Source: Micromonospora wenchangensis (GTDB taxonomy: Bacteria > Actinomycetota > Actinomycetes > Mycobacteriales > Micromonosporaceae). Taken from it: DNA of 64,000 bases. The DNA lies in assembly GCF_002210435.1 (NCBI RefSeq), contig NZ_MZMV01000013.1, positions 62,001-126,000 on the forward strand. The letters run 5' to 3'. Positions 15,410 through 24,258 of this stretch are shown here, piece after piece. Below the pieces are notes generated by a model. It ran no database searches and was not told where the DNA came from. It saw only the letters and a program-made list of their open reading frames with translations. Position 1 is the stretch's first letter. Each line of letters begins with the position of its first letter. The position numbers were made by a program, and so were the translations under genes.

Positions 15410-17059
15410 GTGAGTTACCGGAACTGGGAGCGCGGGGAGGGCAGCCCGCGCGCGCGTCAGCCGATCGCCCCGTGGGACGACCTCGGCGACCCGGTTCCGT
15501 CGGATTCATACTCCTCGACGGACCGCTACCGTACGCCGAGTCGGCGTCGGGCGGTCGAGCGTGGCCAGCAGGAACCCGTCGACGCCTACCTGCCGCGTTG
15601 GGCTGTCGAGTCGGGCATCGCGCACGCCGACGGCCGGGGTCGGCACGCCGCCCCGGACGACGACGAGGACGATGCCCGCCGGGCCGCCGGGGTGGGCCGG
15701 CGGGCGGCCAGGCGGCGGCGGGAGAGCGAACGCCGGGAGGCACGGGCGATCGGCTCCGGCACCGACGACCACACCCGGGAGTGGACCTTCGACCGCCCCC
15801 AGCAGGAGCAGGGGTACGTCGGGAGCCGACGGGCGGACGCCGACGAGGGTGAGCCGGTCTCCGGGGCGGCCCCGACGGCCCGTCCGCGCCGGGCGTCGTC
15901 GCGTCGTCCGGAGGTGGTCTGGTCCGGCGGTGACGATTCCGACCTGCCCGTGGAGGCCGTACCCGAGCAGCCGCCCCGCCGTCGGCGACGCAACACCGAC
16001 GAGTCGTGGGCCCGGCCCCTGACCGACCCGGCGAGCCGCCCGGCGGCCGACCCGTGGAGCCGGTCGGCCGAGCCGGAACCGGAGTACCGCCCGGCGGTGG
16101 ACCCGTGGGACGCCTCCGGTGTGCACGGTTGGCAGAGCCCCTCCACCGACGACCGGTGGGACCGTCTCGGCGGGTCGTCGCGGTGGGGGCAGAGCGACAG
16201 CACCGGCCAGTGGGACCGGTTCACCGACACCGCCCAGTGGGACCGGACGGACGTCGGCCGGTGGGGTCCGGTGACCACGGGCCGTGACGGGTGGGACGGC
16301 CGGGACGCGGGCCGGGTCGACCGCCCGGACCGCGCGGGTGTGGACCCGTGGGACCGGGGTGGGCCCGACCGGCGGGACGCGGGCGACGTGGACCGGTGGG
16401 AGCGGTCGGTGCCGCCCCGGTCGTCGCAGCCGGTGACCGGTGAGGGCTGGCCGTGGGGCGAGCAACCGGAGGGTTTCTGGTCGGGTACCCGCCTGGCGGG
16501 CGACGACCCCCGTTGGATGGACCCGCCGACGTCGGCGCCCCGGTCGCCGGTGGTGGGGTACACCGCGCCGCGTCCCCGGGCGGCCCCACGCCGTCGGGCC
16601 GAGCCGGTGTCCGCGCGGGCGGCGACGCCGTCCTCGCTGCGGGAGCGGATCGGCTCGGTGGGTGCCGGCTCGTGGAACCGTCGCCTGGAGGACGACCTGC
16701 TCGACCCGGACCCGGGTGGTCCGCTGCGTCCGTTGGTCTACACGGCCGCCTGTTACCTGGTGCCGGCGGTGCTGGTGTTCCTGTGGCTGTTGACCCTGGA
16801 CGGTCAGCCGCCGGCCGGGTGCGTCACGGACATCAGCGGCGGCGGGTGCGAGCCGCCCCGGGCCCACGCGCTGGGTTCGCTGGTCGCGGGTGGCCCCCGG
16901 TTCGGTCTGTCGTTGCTGAGCAGCCTGGTGGTGGCGGTGCTGCTGCGCCGGGTCGGGACGACCTGGCGGCCGGCGACGGTGGCGTTGGCGGCGGCGGTGG
17001 TCGGTGGCGGCCTGTCCACCGTGATGATCAGCGCGGTCACCGGTCAGCCGATCGGCTGA
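15410..17059 (+). CDS. W/D/R-rich low-complexity protein with C-terminal membrane anchor
   Basis: 549 aa from GTG 15410. Residues 1 to about 400 are hydrophilic and apparently disordered, rich in Arg, Asp, Pro, Gly and Trp. Between roughly 200 and 330 a degenerate repeat recurs: 'DRWDRLG', 'GQWDRFTD', 'AQWDRTDVGRWG', 'DGWDGRD', 'DPWDRGG', 'DRWERS'. The last ~110 residues contain three membrane helices starting near residue 440, with a two-Cys loop ('CVTDISGGGCEPP') between helices 1 and 2. I do not recognise a named family. It faces away from dnaB and converges on rplI with a strong terminator between. Confidence 0.75.
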   Translation: MSYRNWERGEGSPRARQPIAPWDDLGDPVPSDSYSSTDRYRTPSRRRAVERGQQEPVDAYLPRWAVESGIAHADGRGRHAAPDDDEDDARRAAGVGRRAARRRRESERREARAIGSGTDDHTREWTFDRPQQEQGYVGSRRADADEGEPVSGAAPTARPRRASSRRPEVVWSGGDDSDLPVEAVPEQPPRRRRRNTDESWARPLTDPASRPAADPWSRSAEPEPEYRPAVDPWDASGVHGWQSPSTDDRWDRLGGSSRWGQSDSTGQWDRFTDTAQWDRTDVGRWGPVTTGRDGWDGRDAGRVDRPDRAGVDPWDRGGPDRRDAGDVDRWERSVPPRSSQPVTGEGWPWGEQPEGFWSGTRLAGDDPRWMDPPTSAPRSPVVGYTAPRPRAAPRRRAEPVSARAATPSSLRERIGSVGAGSWNRRLEDDLLDPDPGGPLRPLVYTAACYLVPAVLVFLWLLTLDGQPPAGCVTDISGGGCEPPRAHALGSLVAGGPRFGLSLLSSLVVAVLLRRVGTTWRPATVALAAAVVGGGLSTVMISAVTGQPIG

Positions 17060-17103
17060 CCGGGCGTACGCCGGCCGGCGTGCGGCGTCGTCGTGGAAAG
17101 CGC

Positions 17104-17140
17104 GTGGTGGCCCGCACCGGAGTCCGGTGCGGGCCACCAC
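17104..17140. terminator. Bidirectional terminator between convergent genes
   Basis: Perfect 17-bp stem (17104-17120 with 17124-17140) and a 3-nt AGT loop between the stop codons of the rightward membrane protein gene (17059) and the leftward rplI (17163). It can serve both directions. Confidence 0.85.
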
Positions 17141-17162
17141 GGTGGTGCCTGGTGCGCTGAGG

Positions 17163-17609
17163 TCAGCCCTGGACGACGTTGAGGTCGAACGTGGCGGACA
17201 CCTCGGGGTGCAGCTTGATCTTCACCGGGTAGGAGCCGGTCGACTTGATGTGACCGGGCATCTCCAGCCGACGACGGTCGAGGACCGGGCCACCGGCCGC
17301 CTTGACGGCGTCGATGACCTCGGCCGGGGTGACCGAGCCGAAGAGCCGACCGCCGTCACCGGCGCGGACCTTCAGGCTGACCTTCAGACCTTCGAGCTGG
17401 CCCTTGACCTCGTTGGCGTGGCCCAGGTCGCGGATCTCCCGGGCCGAGCGGGCCCGCTTGATGACCGTGACCTGCTTCTCCGCACCCTTGGTCCAGCTGA
17501 TCGCGAAGCCCTGCGGCAGCAGGTAGTTACGGCCGTAGCCGTTCTTGACCTCGACGATGTCGCCGGGGGCACCGAGACCGGAAACTTCCTGGGTCAGGAT
17601 GATCTTCAT
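17163..17609 (-). CDS. rplI: 50S ribosomal protein L9
   Basis: 148 aa from ATG 17607-17609. Begins '[34 protein letters not shown]', the L9 N-terminal domain signature, followed by the connecting helix (about 40-75) and the C-terminal RNA-binding domain ('[19 protein letters not shown]'). L9 binds 23S rRNA near the L1 stalk and helps keep the reading frame. It is the last gene of rpsF-ssb-rpsR-rplI, 14 bp after rpsR. Confidence 0.98.
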   Translation of the reverse strand: MKIILTQEVSGLGAPGDIVEVKNGYGRNYLLPQGFAISWTKGAEKQVTVIKRARSAREIRDLGHANEVKGQLEGLKVSLKVRAGDGGRLFGSVTPAEVIDAVKAAGGPVLDRRRLEMPGHIKSTGSYPVKIKLHPEVSATFDLNVVQG

Positions 17610-17623
17610 GTCGGTGCCTCCTC

Positions 17624-17863
17624 TCAGCGGGCCGTGGCGGTGTACGGCAGGAGCGCCATCTCGCGGGCGTTCTTGACCGCACGGGCGATCTGCCGCTGCT
17701 GCTGGGAGGTGACCCCGGTCACCCGCCGAGCGCGGATCTTGCCGCGGTCGGAGATGAACTTGCGCAGCAGCGCGGTGTCCTTGTAATCGATATAGGTGAT
17801 CCCGTCCTTGTCGAGCGGGTTCACCTTCTTCTTCGGCTTGCGAAGTGCCGCAGCCTTGGCCAT
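17624..17863 (-). CDS. rpsR: 30S ribosomal protein S18
   Basis: 79 aa. '[20 protein letters not shown]', '[29 protein letters not shown]' and '[19 protein letters not shown]' are the conserved S18 core; it pairs with S6 on the 30S platform. There is no Cys in the N-terminal part, so this is the zinc-independent (C-) form. It lies 41 bp after ssb in the same operon. Confidence 0.98.
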   Translation of the reverse strand: MAKAAALRKPKKKVNPLDKDGITYIDYKDTALLRKFISDRGKIRARRVTGVTSQQQRQIARAVKNAREMALLPYTATAR

Positions 17864-17904
17864 TGCACGTGCTCCTGGTTTGCGATCGCGGGCGCTCGGC
17901 GCCA

Positions 17905-18423
17905 TTAGAACGGAGGCTCCTCGTCGAAGTTGCCGCCCGAACCACCGCGGGAGGAGGGGGCCGGAGCAGCAGACGCCCAGGGGTCGTCGAAGTTGCCTCC
18001 GCCGCCGCCCTGGTTGCCACCGCCACCGGAGCCGAAGCCACCGCCGCCGCCACCGGAGCGCGACATCTTCTGCACCTTCGCCGTGGCGTAGCGCAGCGAC
18101 GGGCCGATCTCGTCGACCTCGAGCTCGATGACGGTGCGCTTCTCGCCCTCGCGGGTCTCGTACGACCGCTGACGCAGCCGTCCCGAGACGATCACGCGGG
18201 CGCCGCGCTGGAGCGACTCGGCGACGTGCTCCGCCGCCTGCCGCCACACGGTGCAGGCCAGGAAGAGCGGCTCGCCGTCCTTCCATTCGTTGGTGGTCCT
18301 GTCCATGAACCGAGGCGTCGAAGCGACCCGGAACTTGGCGACCGCCGCACCGGACGGGGTGAACCGCAACTCGGGGTCATCGGTCAGATTGCCGATGACC
18401 GTGATGGTGGTGTCTCCTGCCAT
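17905..18423 (-). CDS. ssb: Single-stranded DNA-binding protein
   Basis: 172 aa from ATG 18421-18423, chosen because AGGAG lies upstream at normal spacing and the protein then begins [13 protein letters not shown]; an upstream ATG would add six residues. OB-fold core residues 1-110 ('[19 protein letters not shown]', '[28 protein letters not shown]'), Gly-rich flexible linker about 120-160, and acidic C-terminal tip 'FDEEPPF' in place of the commoner DDDIPF, used to recruit partners. It protects single-stranded DNA at forks. Confidence 0.97.
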   Translation of the reverse strand: MAGDTTITVIGNLTDDPELRFTPSGAAVAKFRVASTPRFMDRTTNEWKDGEPLFLACTVWRQAAEHVAESLQRGARVIVSGRLRQRSYETREGEKRTVIELEVDEIGPSLRYATAKVQKMSRSGGGGGGFGSGGGGNQGGGGGNFDDPWASAAPAPSSRGGSGGNFDEEPPF

Positions 18424-18519
18424 GACCATCTCCTCGCGCACTCATCGTTGCGTCGTACAGGTTCGCAGAACCGTGCGACATCTCCGACGAGGCTGATCCG
18501 GGCGAACCGGGTTGAATGC

Positions 18520-18810
18520 TTAGCGCATCTCCGGCCGGATGACCTTGGTGCGCAGCACGGACTCGTTCAGCCGCAGCTGGCGGTCGAGTTCGGCCACCGC
18601 CTCCGGCGTCGCCTGAAGGTCGACGACGGCGTAGATGCCCTCGGCCTTCTTGTTGATCTCGTACGCGAGGCGCCGGCGGCCCCACACGTCGGTCTTCTCC
18701 ACCGAGCCACCCGCGGTCCGGATCACGTTCAGGTACGTGTCGAGCGACGGGGCGACGGTGCGCTCCTCGAGACTGGGATCGAGGATCACCATGACTTCGT
18801 AGTGACGCAA
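18520..18810 (-). CDS. rpsF: 30S ribosomal protein S6
   Basis: 96 aa starting at TTG 18808-18810, preceded by AGGAGG 10 bases upstream. '[20 protein letters not shown]', '[24 protein letters not shown]' and '[14 protein letters not shown]' are the S6 signatures. It is the first gene of the leftward ribosomal/ssb operon. In many bacteria this operon is feedback-controlled through an S6:S18-binding leader; I could not prove such an element here, but a strong stem-loop lies about 185 bp upstream. Confidence 0.97.
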   Translation of the reverse strand: MRHYEVMVILDPSLEERTVAPSLDTYLNVIRTAGGSVEKTDVWGRRRLAYEINKKAEGIYAVVDLQATPEAVAELDRQLRLNESVLRTKVIRPEMR

Positions 18811-19339
18811 GACGTGCTCACCTCCTGTGGGCTAGGCGGCCACGGTCCTTCCGTGGCAGGAGGTCGTGCGTCGTGCCCGCCCCGCGCCGGGGGAACCCGA
18901 CCGGACGCGGACAACCGGACCAGGATACCCGGTCCCGACGATCACCCCCGGGCAGGTCGACCCGGCCGGTCGGTGGTGGGGGACGGGGAATGGCGACAGG
19001 GGTCCGCCGCGACACCCGAAGGCCGACGGCGGACCCCTGTCCACGGGGCCGCGGGGCGTCCCGTCCGCATTCCTTGGGTGGGACCTGGGGAGGAACGACC
19101 ACACCGATGAGGTTGGATCGAGGACACCCCGCGGAGCTTCATCCTGTTGTTATCTGACGATACAACGGCGATCGTCACGTGATAGCCGAATTGAAACTAT
19201 TCGTCCGGCTGTTCCACTCCCCTCAACGATCGCCGGCCCCGACCGGTGACGCCGTAGCTCCGGCGACGGGGCGGACTGGCGCGACTTGCCCGCGACCGTC
19301 ACCCCTCGCACGTCGGGGGCGGGACGTAGGCTCGCCTGC
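18811..19339. other. Divergent intergenic region rpsF / nfo
   Basis: 529 bp without a convincing gene. It contains a 15-bp stem-loop (18995-19041, listed separately) and, in a more AT-rich patch, an imperfect inverted repeat GTTGTTATC (19146-19154) / GATACAAC (19159-19166) that may be a promoter or operator. Confidence 0.5.
18995..19041. promoter_or_regulatory. Long perfect stem-loop upstream of rpsF
   Basis: GACAGGGGTCCGCCG (18995-19009) is perfectly complementary to 19027-19041 across a 17-nt loop. It lies between two divergent genes, where a terminator is not expected. It could be an attenuator in the rpsF leader or the end of an unannotated small RNA. Confidence 0.45.
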
Positions 19340-20122
19340 ATGCGTATCGGAGCCCACGTCGACCAGGCCGACCCGTTGGCGGAGGCGGCCACCCGCGCCG
19401 CCGAGGCGGTGCAGTTCTTCCTCTCCGACCCGCAGGGCTGGAAGGCCCCGAAACCCCGGGAGGACGCCGACCGGCTGCGCGCCGCCGAGGTGGACGTCTA
19501 CGTCCACGCCCCGTACGTCATCAACGTGGCCACCCTCAACAACCGGATCCGCATCCCCAGCCGCAAGCTCCTGCTGGGCCACGCCACCGCGGCGGCGCAG
19601 CTCGACGCCCGGGGGCTGATCGTGCACGGCGGCCACGTCAACGCCGGTGACGACCTCGCGGTCGGCTTCGACAACTGGCGCAAGACCTTCGCGTACGCGG
19701 CCGACTCCGGCGGGTTCCCCGTCCCGGTCCTGATCGAGAACACCGCCGGTGGCGACAACGCCTGCGCCCGGCGGCTCGACGCGCTGGCCCGGCTCTGGGA
19801 CGCCCTAGGTGACTACGAGGTGGGCTTCTGTCTCGACACCTGCCACGCGTACGCCGGTGGCGAGGAACTGCTCGACCTGGTCGACCGGGTCAAGGCGATC
19901 ACCGGCCGGATCGACCTGGTGCACGCGAACAACTCCAAGGGCGGGTTCAACTCCGGCCAGGACCGGCACGACAACCTTGACGGCGGCACCATCGACCCGG
20001 AACTGCTGGTGGCGGTGATCCGGGCGGCCGACGCCCCGGTCATCGTGGAGACCCCCGGCGGGGCGACCGGTCAGGGCGCGGACATCGCCTTCCTCCGCGA
20101 GCAGCTCGGCGCGGGGGCCTGA
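19340..20122 (+). CDS. nfo: Deoxyribonuclease IV (endonuclease IV, AP endonuclease)
   Basis: 260 aa from ATG 19340. Endonuclease IV incises DNA 5' to abasic sites in base-excision repair using a trinuclear zinc centre. Metal-ligand motifs in order: 'YVHAPYVINVA', 'IVHGGHVNAG', 'VLIENTAGG', 'FCLDTCHAYAGG', 'HANNSKGGFNSGQDRHDNL' and 'IVETPGG'. This is the TIM-barrel AP-endonuclease-2 family; it is slightly shorter than the E. coli enzyme (285 aa). The next gene begins only 6 bp after its stop, suggesting co-transcription. Confidence 0.95.
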   Translation: MRIGAHVDQADPLAEAATRAAEAVQFFLSDPQGWKAPKPREDADRLRAAEVDVYVHAPYVINVATLNNRIRIPSRKLLLGHATAAAQLDARGLIVHGGHVNAGDDLAVGFDNWRKTFAYAADSGGFPVPVLIENTAGGDNACARRLDALARLWDALGDYEVGFCLDTCHAYAGGEELLDLVDRVKAITGRIDLVHANNSKGGFNSGQDRHDNLDGGTIDPELLVAVIRAADAPVIVETPGGATGQGADIAFLREQLGAGA

Positions 20123-20128
20123 ACGCCG

Positions 20129-22450
20129 ATGACCACCAACGCGACGGGCGGCAGCCCGCCCCCACGGCAGACCGGCGGCACGGACCCGACCTCCGGGGGC
20201 GGGACGGGGTCGCCGCAGGACCGGCCGGCACCCGACGCGCGGGACAGCTCGGAGCCGGGCGGGACCGTCCCGCCCCCGACCGCCGCCCCCGGCCCGAAGC
20301 CCGCCGGCGCCGACGCTGAGCCGCCCACCGGGGCCGGCCCGGAACCCGCCGGATCAGGCACGGAGCCCACCCGATCGGACGCGGAGCCCAGCGGAACCGA
20401 CCCGAAGCCCGCCGGTGCCGGCGCGGAGCCCGCCGAGGGCCGGGCCGGGGGCGGGAAGGCTGAACCCGGGACGGCCGGGGCGCAGGCCCAGCCGGCGGGA
20501 ACTGCCGGGGCGACGAGTGCGGCAGCGACCGTCCAGGCCGGCACGACGCCCGACCGGGCCGGCAAGCGCAGGACCTGGAGGGACAAGTTCCGCAGAAGCG
20601 GGACCGGGAAGGACGAGGCCGGACAGGGCCGGGAGGACGGGCCCGCCGGAGACGGAGAAAAGCAGCAGGAGCCGGCCGCCGAGGCCGACCCGTGGACCTC
20701 GTTTGCACCCGCGCCGGAACCGGTGCCCGGCCGCCCCGGGCGGGCCGTCCGCGCCACCGGCCGGTTCCTGGTGCACGAGTGGACGCTCGCCGTCCTCGCC
20801 TCGCTCGCCCTGGCCGTGGGGCTGACCTGGCCGACCCTGCGCTACCCGCTCTACACCCTCCCCCAGGACTACTGGGATCCGAGTCTCCAGGCCTGGCAGA
20901 TGGCCTGGTCCGGGCACGCCCTGCGGACGAACCCGGGGCAGTTGTTCCAGTCCAACACGTTCTTCCCGGAACCGTGGAGCTTCGCCTTCTCCGACATGCT
21001 GCTCGGATACGCCCCGGCCGGTCTGCTCGGCACCGGCCCGGACGCCGCCGTGCTCCGCTACAACATCATGTTCGTGCTGGCCCACGCGATGGCCACCTTC
21101 GGGGCGTACGTGCTGGCCCGGCAGTTGGGCGCGGGCCGGATCGGTTCGGCGGTCGCCGGGGTCAGCTACACGTACGCGCCGTGGCTGCTCGCCCAGGCGG
21201 GTCACCTGCACATCGTCTCCAACGGTGGTATCCCGCTGGCGTTGGCCATGCTGGCCCGGGGCCACGGCTGGTCACTGCGGCACGGCTACCGCCCCGAACG
21301 CCGCCGGGTCGGCTGGGCGTACGCCGGGTGGGTGGTGGCCGCCTGGCAGCTCAGCCTGGGCTTCGGCATCGGCCTGGTCTTCGCGTACGTCCTCGCGCTG
21401 ACCCTGCTGGTCTCGGCGGTCGTGTGGTTCTGGCGGCGGCGACGCGTGCGACGGCCCTTCGGTCGTCGGCTGTTCGTCGCCGACCTGGTCGGCGGGCTGC
21501 TCTTCGCCGCCGTCGGCGCGCTGCTGGCGGTGCCGTACTTCAAGGTCGCCGAGCTGCATCCGAACGCGGAACGCACGCTCGGCGACATCGGCGTCTACTC
21601 GCCACCGGCCAGTGGTTTCTTCACCGCGCCCGCCGAGTCGTGGATCTGGGGCGGGCTGCACGAGGGGGCGCGGGCCGCGTTGCCCTGGCACCCGGAGATG
21701 ACCCTCCTGCCGGGCTTCGTGCTGTACGCGCTGGCGGCCGGTGGGCTCTTCTTCTCGGTGTGGCGGCTGCGGCACCGGCTGCTGATGCTCGCCGGGGTGG
21801 TCGTCACCATGGTGCTCGCGATGGGGACCCGGTTCTTCGACGGCACCTTCACCTACGCCCCGCTGTTCGAGCACCTGCCCGGGTTCAACGGGCTGCGTAC
21901 GCCGGGACGGATGATGCTCTGGACGACGCTGCTGCTCGGCCTGCTCGCGGCCGGCGCGGTGAGCGCCTTCGCCCGACGGGTACGCGAGATCAGCGCCGAC
22001 CGGGTGCCCGCCCGGCCGTCGCCGTGGCTGCGGGCGGTCACCCTGCTGCCGCTGCTGCTGGTGCTGGTGGAGGGGCTGAACGACACCCCGCACCCGGTGG
22101 TGCCGGAGCAGCCGGTGGCGATGCGCACCGTGGAGGGTCCGCTGCTGGTGCTGCCCAGCGGCCAGAACCAGGACCAGCCGGTGATGCTCTGGTCGACCAC
22201 CCGCTTCCAGCAGGTGGTCAACGGGGGCAGCGGCTTCACCCCGAAGCAGCTCGACGACGTGCGCCGGGTGTCGGCGGCCTTCCCCGACCAGACCAGCGTC
22301 GACTACCTGCGCACCCTCGGCGTACGCAACGTGGTGGTGCTGCGGGACCAGATCGTCGGCACACCGTGGGAGGTGACGGTGGACGCGCCGGTCGAGCAGT
22401 TGGGCATCACCCGCCAGCAGGTCGGCAACGCCGTGGTGTTCCGTCTCTGA
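20129..22450 (+). CDS. Large integral membrane protein, glycosyltransferase-like, with disordered N-terminus
   Basis: 773 aa. Residues 1 to about 195 are low complexity (Pro, Gly, Ala, Glu, Thr) with degenerate 'xEPxGxxxEP' repeats. About 11 membrane helices follow from 'WTLAVLASLALAVGLTWPTL'. After the first helix comes 'DYWDPSLQAWQMAWSGHAL', where an Asp in the first external loop resembles the catalytic region of lipid-dependent GT-C glycosyltransferases; 'NTFFPEPWSFAFSDMLLGYAP' is shared with actinobacterial membrane proteins of this kind. A soluble C-terminal domain of about 120 residues is probably extracytoplasmic. The exact substrate is unknown. Confidence 0.75.
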   Translation: MTTNATGGSPPPRQTGGTDPTSGGGTGSPQDRPAPDARDSSEPGGTVPPPTAAPGPKPAGADAEPPTGAGPEPAGSGTEPTRSDAEPSGTDPKPAGAGAEPAEGRAGGGKAEPGTAGAQAQPAGTAGATSAAATVQAGTTPDRAGKRRTWRDKFRRSGTGKDEAGQGREDGPAGDGEKQQEPAAEADPWTSFAPAPEPVPGRPGRAVRATGRFLVHEWTLAVLASLALAVGLTWPTLRYPLYTLPQDYWDPSLQAWQMAWSGHALRTNPGQLFQSNTFFPEPWSFAFSDMLLGYAPAGLLGTGPDAAVLRYNIMFVLAHAMATFGAYVLARQLGAGRIGSAVAGVSYTYAPWLLAQAGHLHIVSNGGIPLALAMLARGHGWSLRHGYRPERRRVGWAYAGWVVAAWQLSLGFGIGLVFAYVLALTLLVSAVVWFWRRRRVRRPFGRRLFVADLVGGLLFAAVGALLAVPYFKVAELHPNAERTLGDIGVYSPPASGFFTAPAESWIWGGLHEGARAALPWHPEMTLLPGFVLYALAAGGLFFSVWRLRHRLLMLAGVVVTMVLAMGTRFFDGTFTYAPLFEHLPGFNGLRTPGRMMLWTTLLLGLLAAGAVSAFARRVREISADRVPARPSPWLRAVTLLPLLLVLVEGLNDTPHPVVPEQPVAMRTVEGPLLVLPSGQNQDQPVMLWSTTRFQQVVNGGSGFTPKQLDDVRRVSAAFPDQTSVDYLRTLGVRNVVVLRDQIVGTPWEVTVDAPVEQLGITRQQVGNAVVFRL

Positions 22451-22466
22451 GGCGGGTTGCGGTGGG

Positions 22467-22538
22467 GGTTTGCGGGGAGCCCGGCCGGCTCCGGGCGGTC
22501 AGGCTTGATCCCTGCGCCGGCTGGGCCCCCCGCAAACC
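22467..22538. terminator. Large inverted repeat between convergent genes
   Basis: GGTTTGCGGGG (22467-22477) pairs perfectly with 22528-22538, and the stem continues imperfectly inward (GCCCGGCCGG with CCGGCTGGGC). It sits between two convergent membrane-protein genes and is a likely bidirectional terminator. Confidence 0.65.
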
Positions 22539-22585
22539 TGACGGGCGCACGGCCGTCTCGGACTTGTGCGTTGGTCGGGGGGTGT

Positions 22586-24094
22586 TCAGGCGGGGGTGGG
22601 GGCTGGTTCCGGTTCGGGGGCGGGGGTCCTACGGCGGAGTTTCGACAGCCAGGAGGCGTCGGGGGCACCGTCGAGCACGCCGCCGTCCGGGTCGTCGAGA
22701 TAGGTCTGGCGGACCGCGTCACGCTCCGGGTGCAGGATGTCCTTGACGATCAGGACGCAGAGCACCACCACCGTGCCGAGCCGCAGCGACGAGGCCAGCA
22801 CGAAGACCCCCTCGGGGAAGACCGGGCGGCTGGTGGCCGAGCCGAGCAGTTCGCCGTAGAAGGCGACGAAGTAGCACACCTCAGCGAACTGCCAGGCGAG
22901 GAAGGCCCCCCAGCGGGGGCGGGCGAGCACCGCCAGCGGCAGCAGCCAGAGCACGAACTGCTGCGACCAGACCTTGCTGAAGATCAGGAAGGCGGCCACC
23001 ACCAGGAACGCGAGCTGGGCCAGCCGGGGCCGCCGGGGTGCCCGCAGCGCCAGTACGGCCACCCCGATGCAGGCCAGCCCGAACAGGGCGTACGACAGGT
23101 TGTTGAGGGTCGGGATGTTGGCGTTCAACCACTGGAACGGGCCCTGGTCGCCGGGGGCGCCGGTGTTCACCTTGCCGTCGAGGTACCGCCCGATGTACCA
23201 GAGCGTGCCCCAGTCGATGGGTCGGGTGGTGTTCAGCTCGAAGAACCGTCCCCAGTTGTCGGGGTAGCGGATCGCGGTCGGCAGGTTCACCGCGACCAGC
23301 GCGACCAGGCCGGTGGCGACGGCGGTGAGCGCGGCCCGTAGCCGGCCGGCGCGCAGGCCGAGGATCAGGATCGGGCCGAGCAGGAACAGCGGCCACATCT
23401 TCGCCGCGCCACCCAGGCCGAGCAGGACGCCGGCCAGGGCGGGTTGTCGTTTCGCCCAGGCGGCCAGCCCGAAGGCGGCCAGCCCGATGGCAAGGAAGTC
23501 CCAGTTGACGGTGGCGGTGAGGAACAGTGCCGGGGCCAGGGCGAACAGGGCTCCGTCCCACGGTCGTCGGCGGCGCAGGGCGAGGATCACCCCGACGGTG
23601 GCGACGGCGAGCGCGCCGAGGGTCAACGCGTTGGCGTTGTAGAACCAGCGCCCCTGGTTGATCGTCGGGTCGTCGACGCCGAGCGAGTGCACCGGCAGGC
23701 CGAGCGCGCCCATCATGTAGCCGGTGAGCACCGGGTACTCGACGGGGTGGTCCCGGTAGGGGACCTTGCCCTCGTGCAGGCCCTCGGCGTAGTAGAGGGC
23801 CAGCACGTCGGTGTAGCACATCCGGGTGTACTGGATGTTGTTCTGCCAGGCGCCGTTCTGGCAGGGTGCCTTCTGCACCCAGTGCAGGGCCAGGGTCAGG
23901 CAGGCCAGGGCCAGCACGATCCGGGCGGCCGTCCAGAACCGGCTCTCCCGACCAGCGGGCCGGTCGAGGGCGACGGCGTGGTCGCCGAGCGGTCCGCCGA
24001 TCGCCTCGGAGACGCCTCGGACGAAGCCGTCCGATCGGGACGGGTGGTCGCTGCTCCCGGCGTCGTCGATGCCGGCCGTCGGCTGGGTGCTCAT
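22586..24094 (-). CDS. GT87 family integral membrane glycosyltransferase
   Basis: 502 aa from ATG 24092-24094 (MSTQPTAGIDD), with AGGA 9 bases upstream; the frame extends further upstream without a better site. About ten helices. After helix 1 there is an external loop with 'CYTDVLALYYAEGL' and 'DHPVEYPVLTGYMMG', the GT87/DUF2029 pattern with an Asp as presumed catalytic residue, then 'LGLGGAAKMWPLFLLGPIL' and 'FSKVWSQQFVLWLLPLAVL'. It likely moves a sugar from a polyprenyl phosphate to a cell-envelope glycan. It follows the PBP gene in the same direction (164-bp gap), as the equivalent gene follows ponA in mycobacteria. Confidence 0.88.
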   Translation of the reverse strand: MSTQPTAGIDDAGSSDHPSRSDGFVRGVSEAIGGPLGDHAVALDRPAGRESRFWTAARIVLALACLTLALHWVQKAPCQNGAWQNNIQYTRMCYTDVLALYYAEGLHEGKVPYRDHPVEYPVLTGYMMGALGLPVHSLGVDDPTINQGRWFYNANALTLGALAVATVGVILALRRRRPWDGALFALAPALFLTATVNWDFLAIGLAAFGLAAWAKRQPALAGVLLGLGGAAKMWPLFLLGPILILGLRAGRLRAALTAVATGLVALVAVNLPTAIRYPDNWGRFFELNTTRPIDWGTLWYIGRYLDGKVNTGAPGDQGPFQWLNANIPTLNNLSYALFGLACIGVAVLALRAPRRPRLAQLAFLVVAAFLIFSKVWSQQFVLWLLPLAVLARPRWGAFLAWQFAEVCYFVAFYGELLGSATSRPVFPEGVFVLASSLRLGTVVVLCVLIVKDILHPERDAVRQTYLDDPDGGVLDGAPDASWLSKLRRRTPAPEPEPAPTPA

Positions 24095-24258
24095 GAGAAT
24101 GCATCCTGCCCTATGAATGGCTCCCGGACGAGCAGCATGTCGCGGTGCGGAATCCGTTCGCCCGACGTGGAGCACCCCACCCACGACATGCCGCTGCCGG
24201 CGACCGCAGGTCTGCGGGTCGCCAGCAGCGGCATAGACGCTCGTCGGTACGGGTCGGA

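Noticed and set aside
18832..19110. Several short open frames between rpsF and nfo
   Set aside because: They overlap the 15-bp inverted repeat, lack ribosome-binding sites and show no codon bias.
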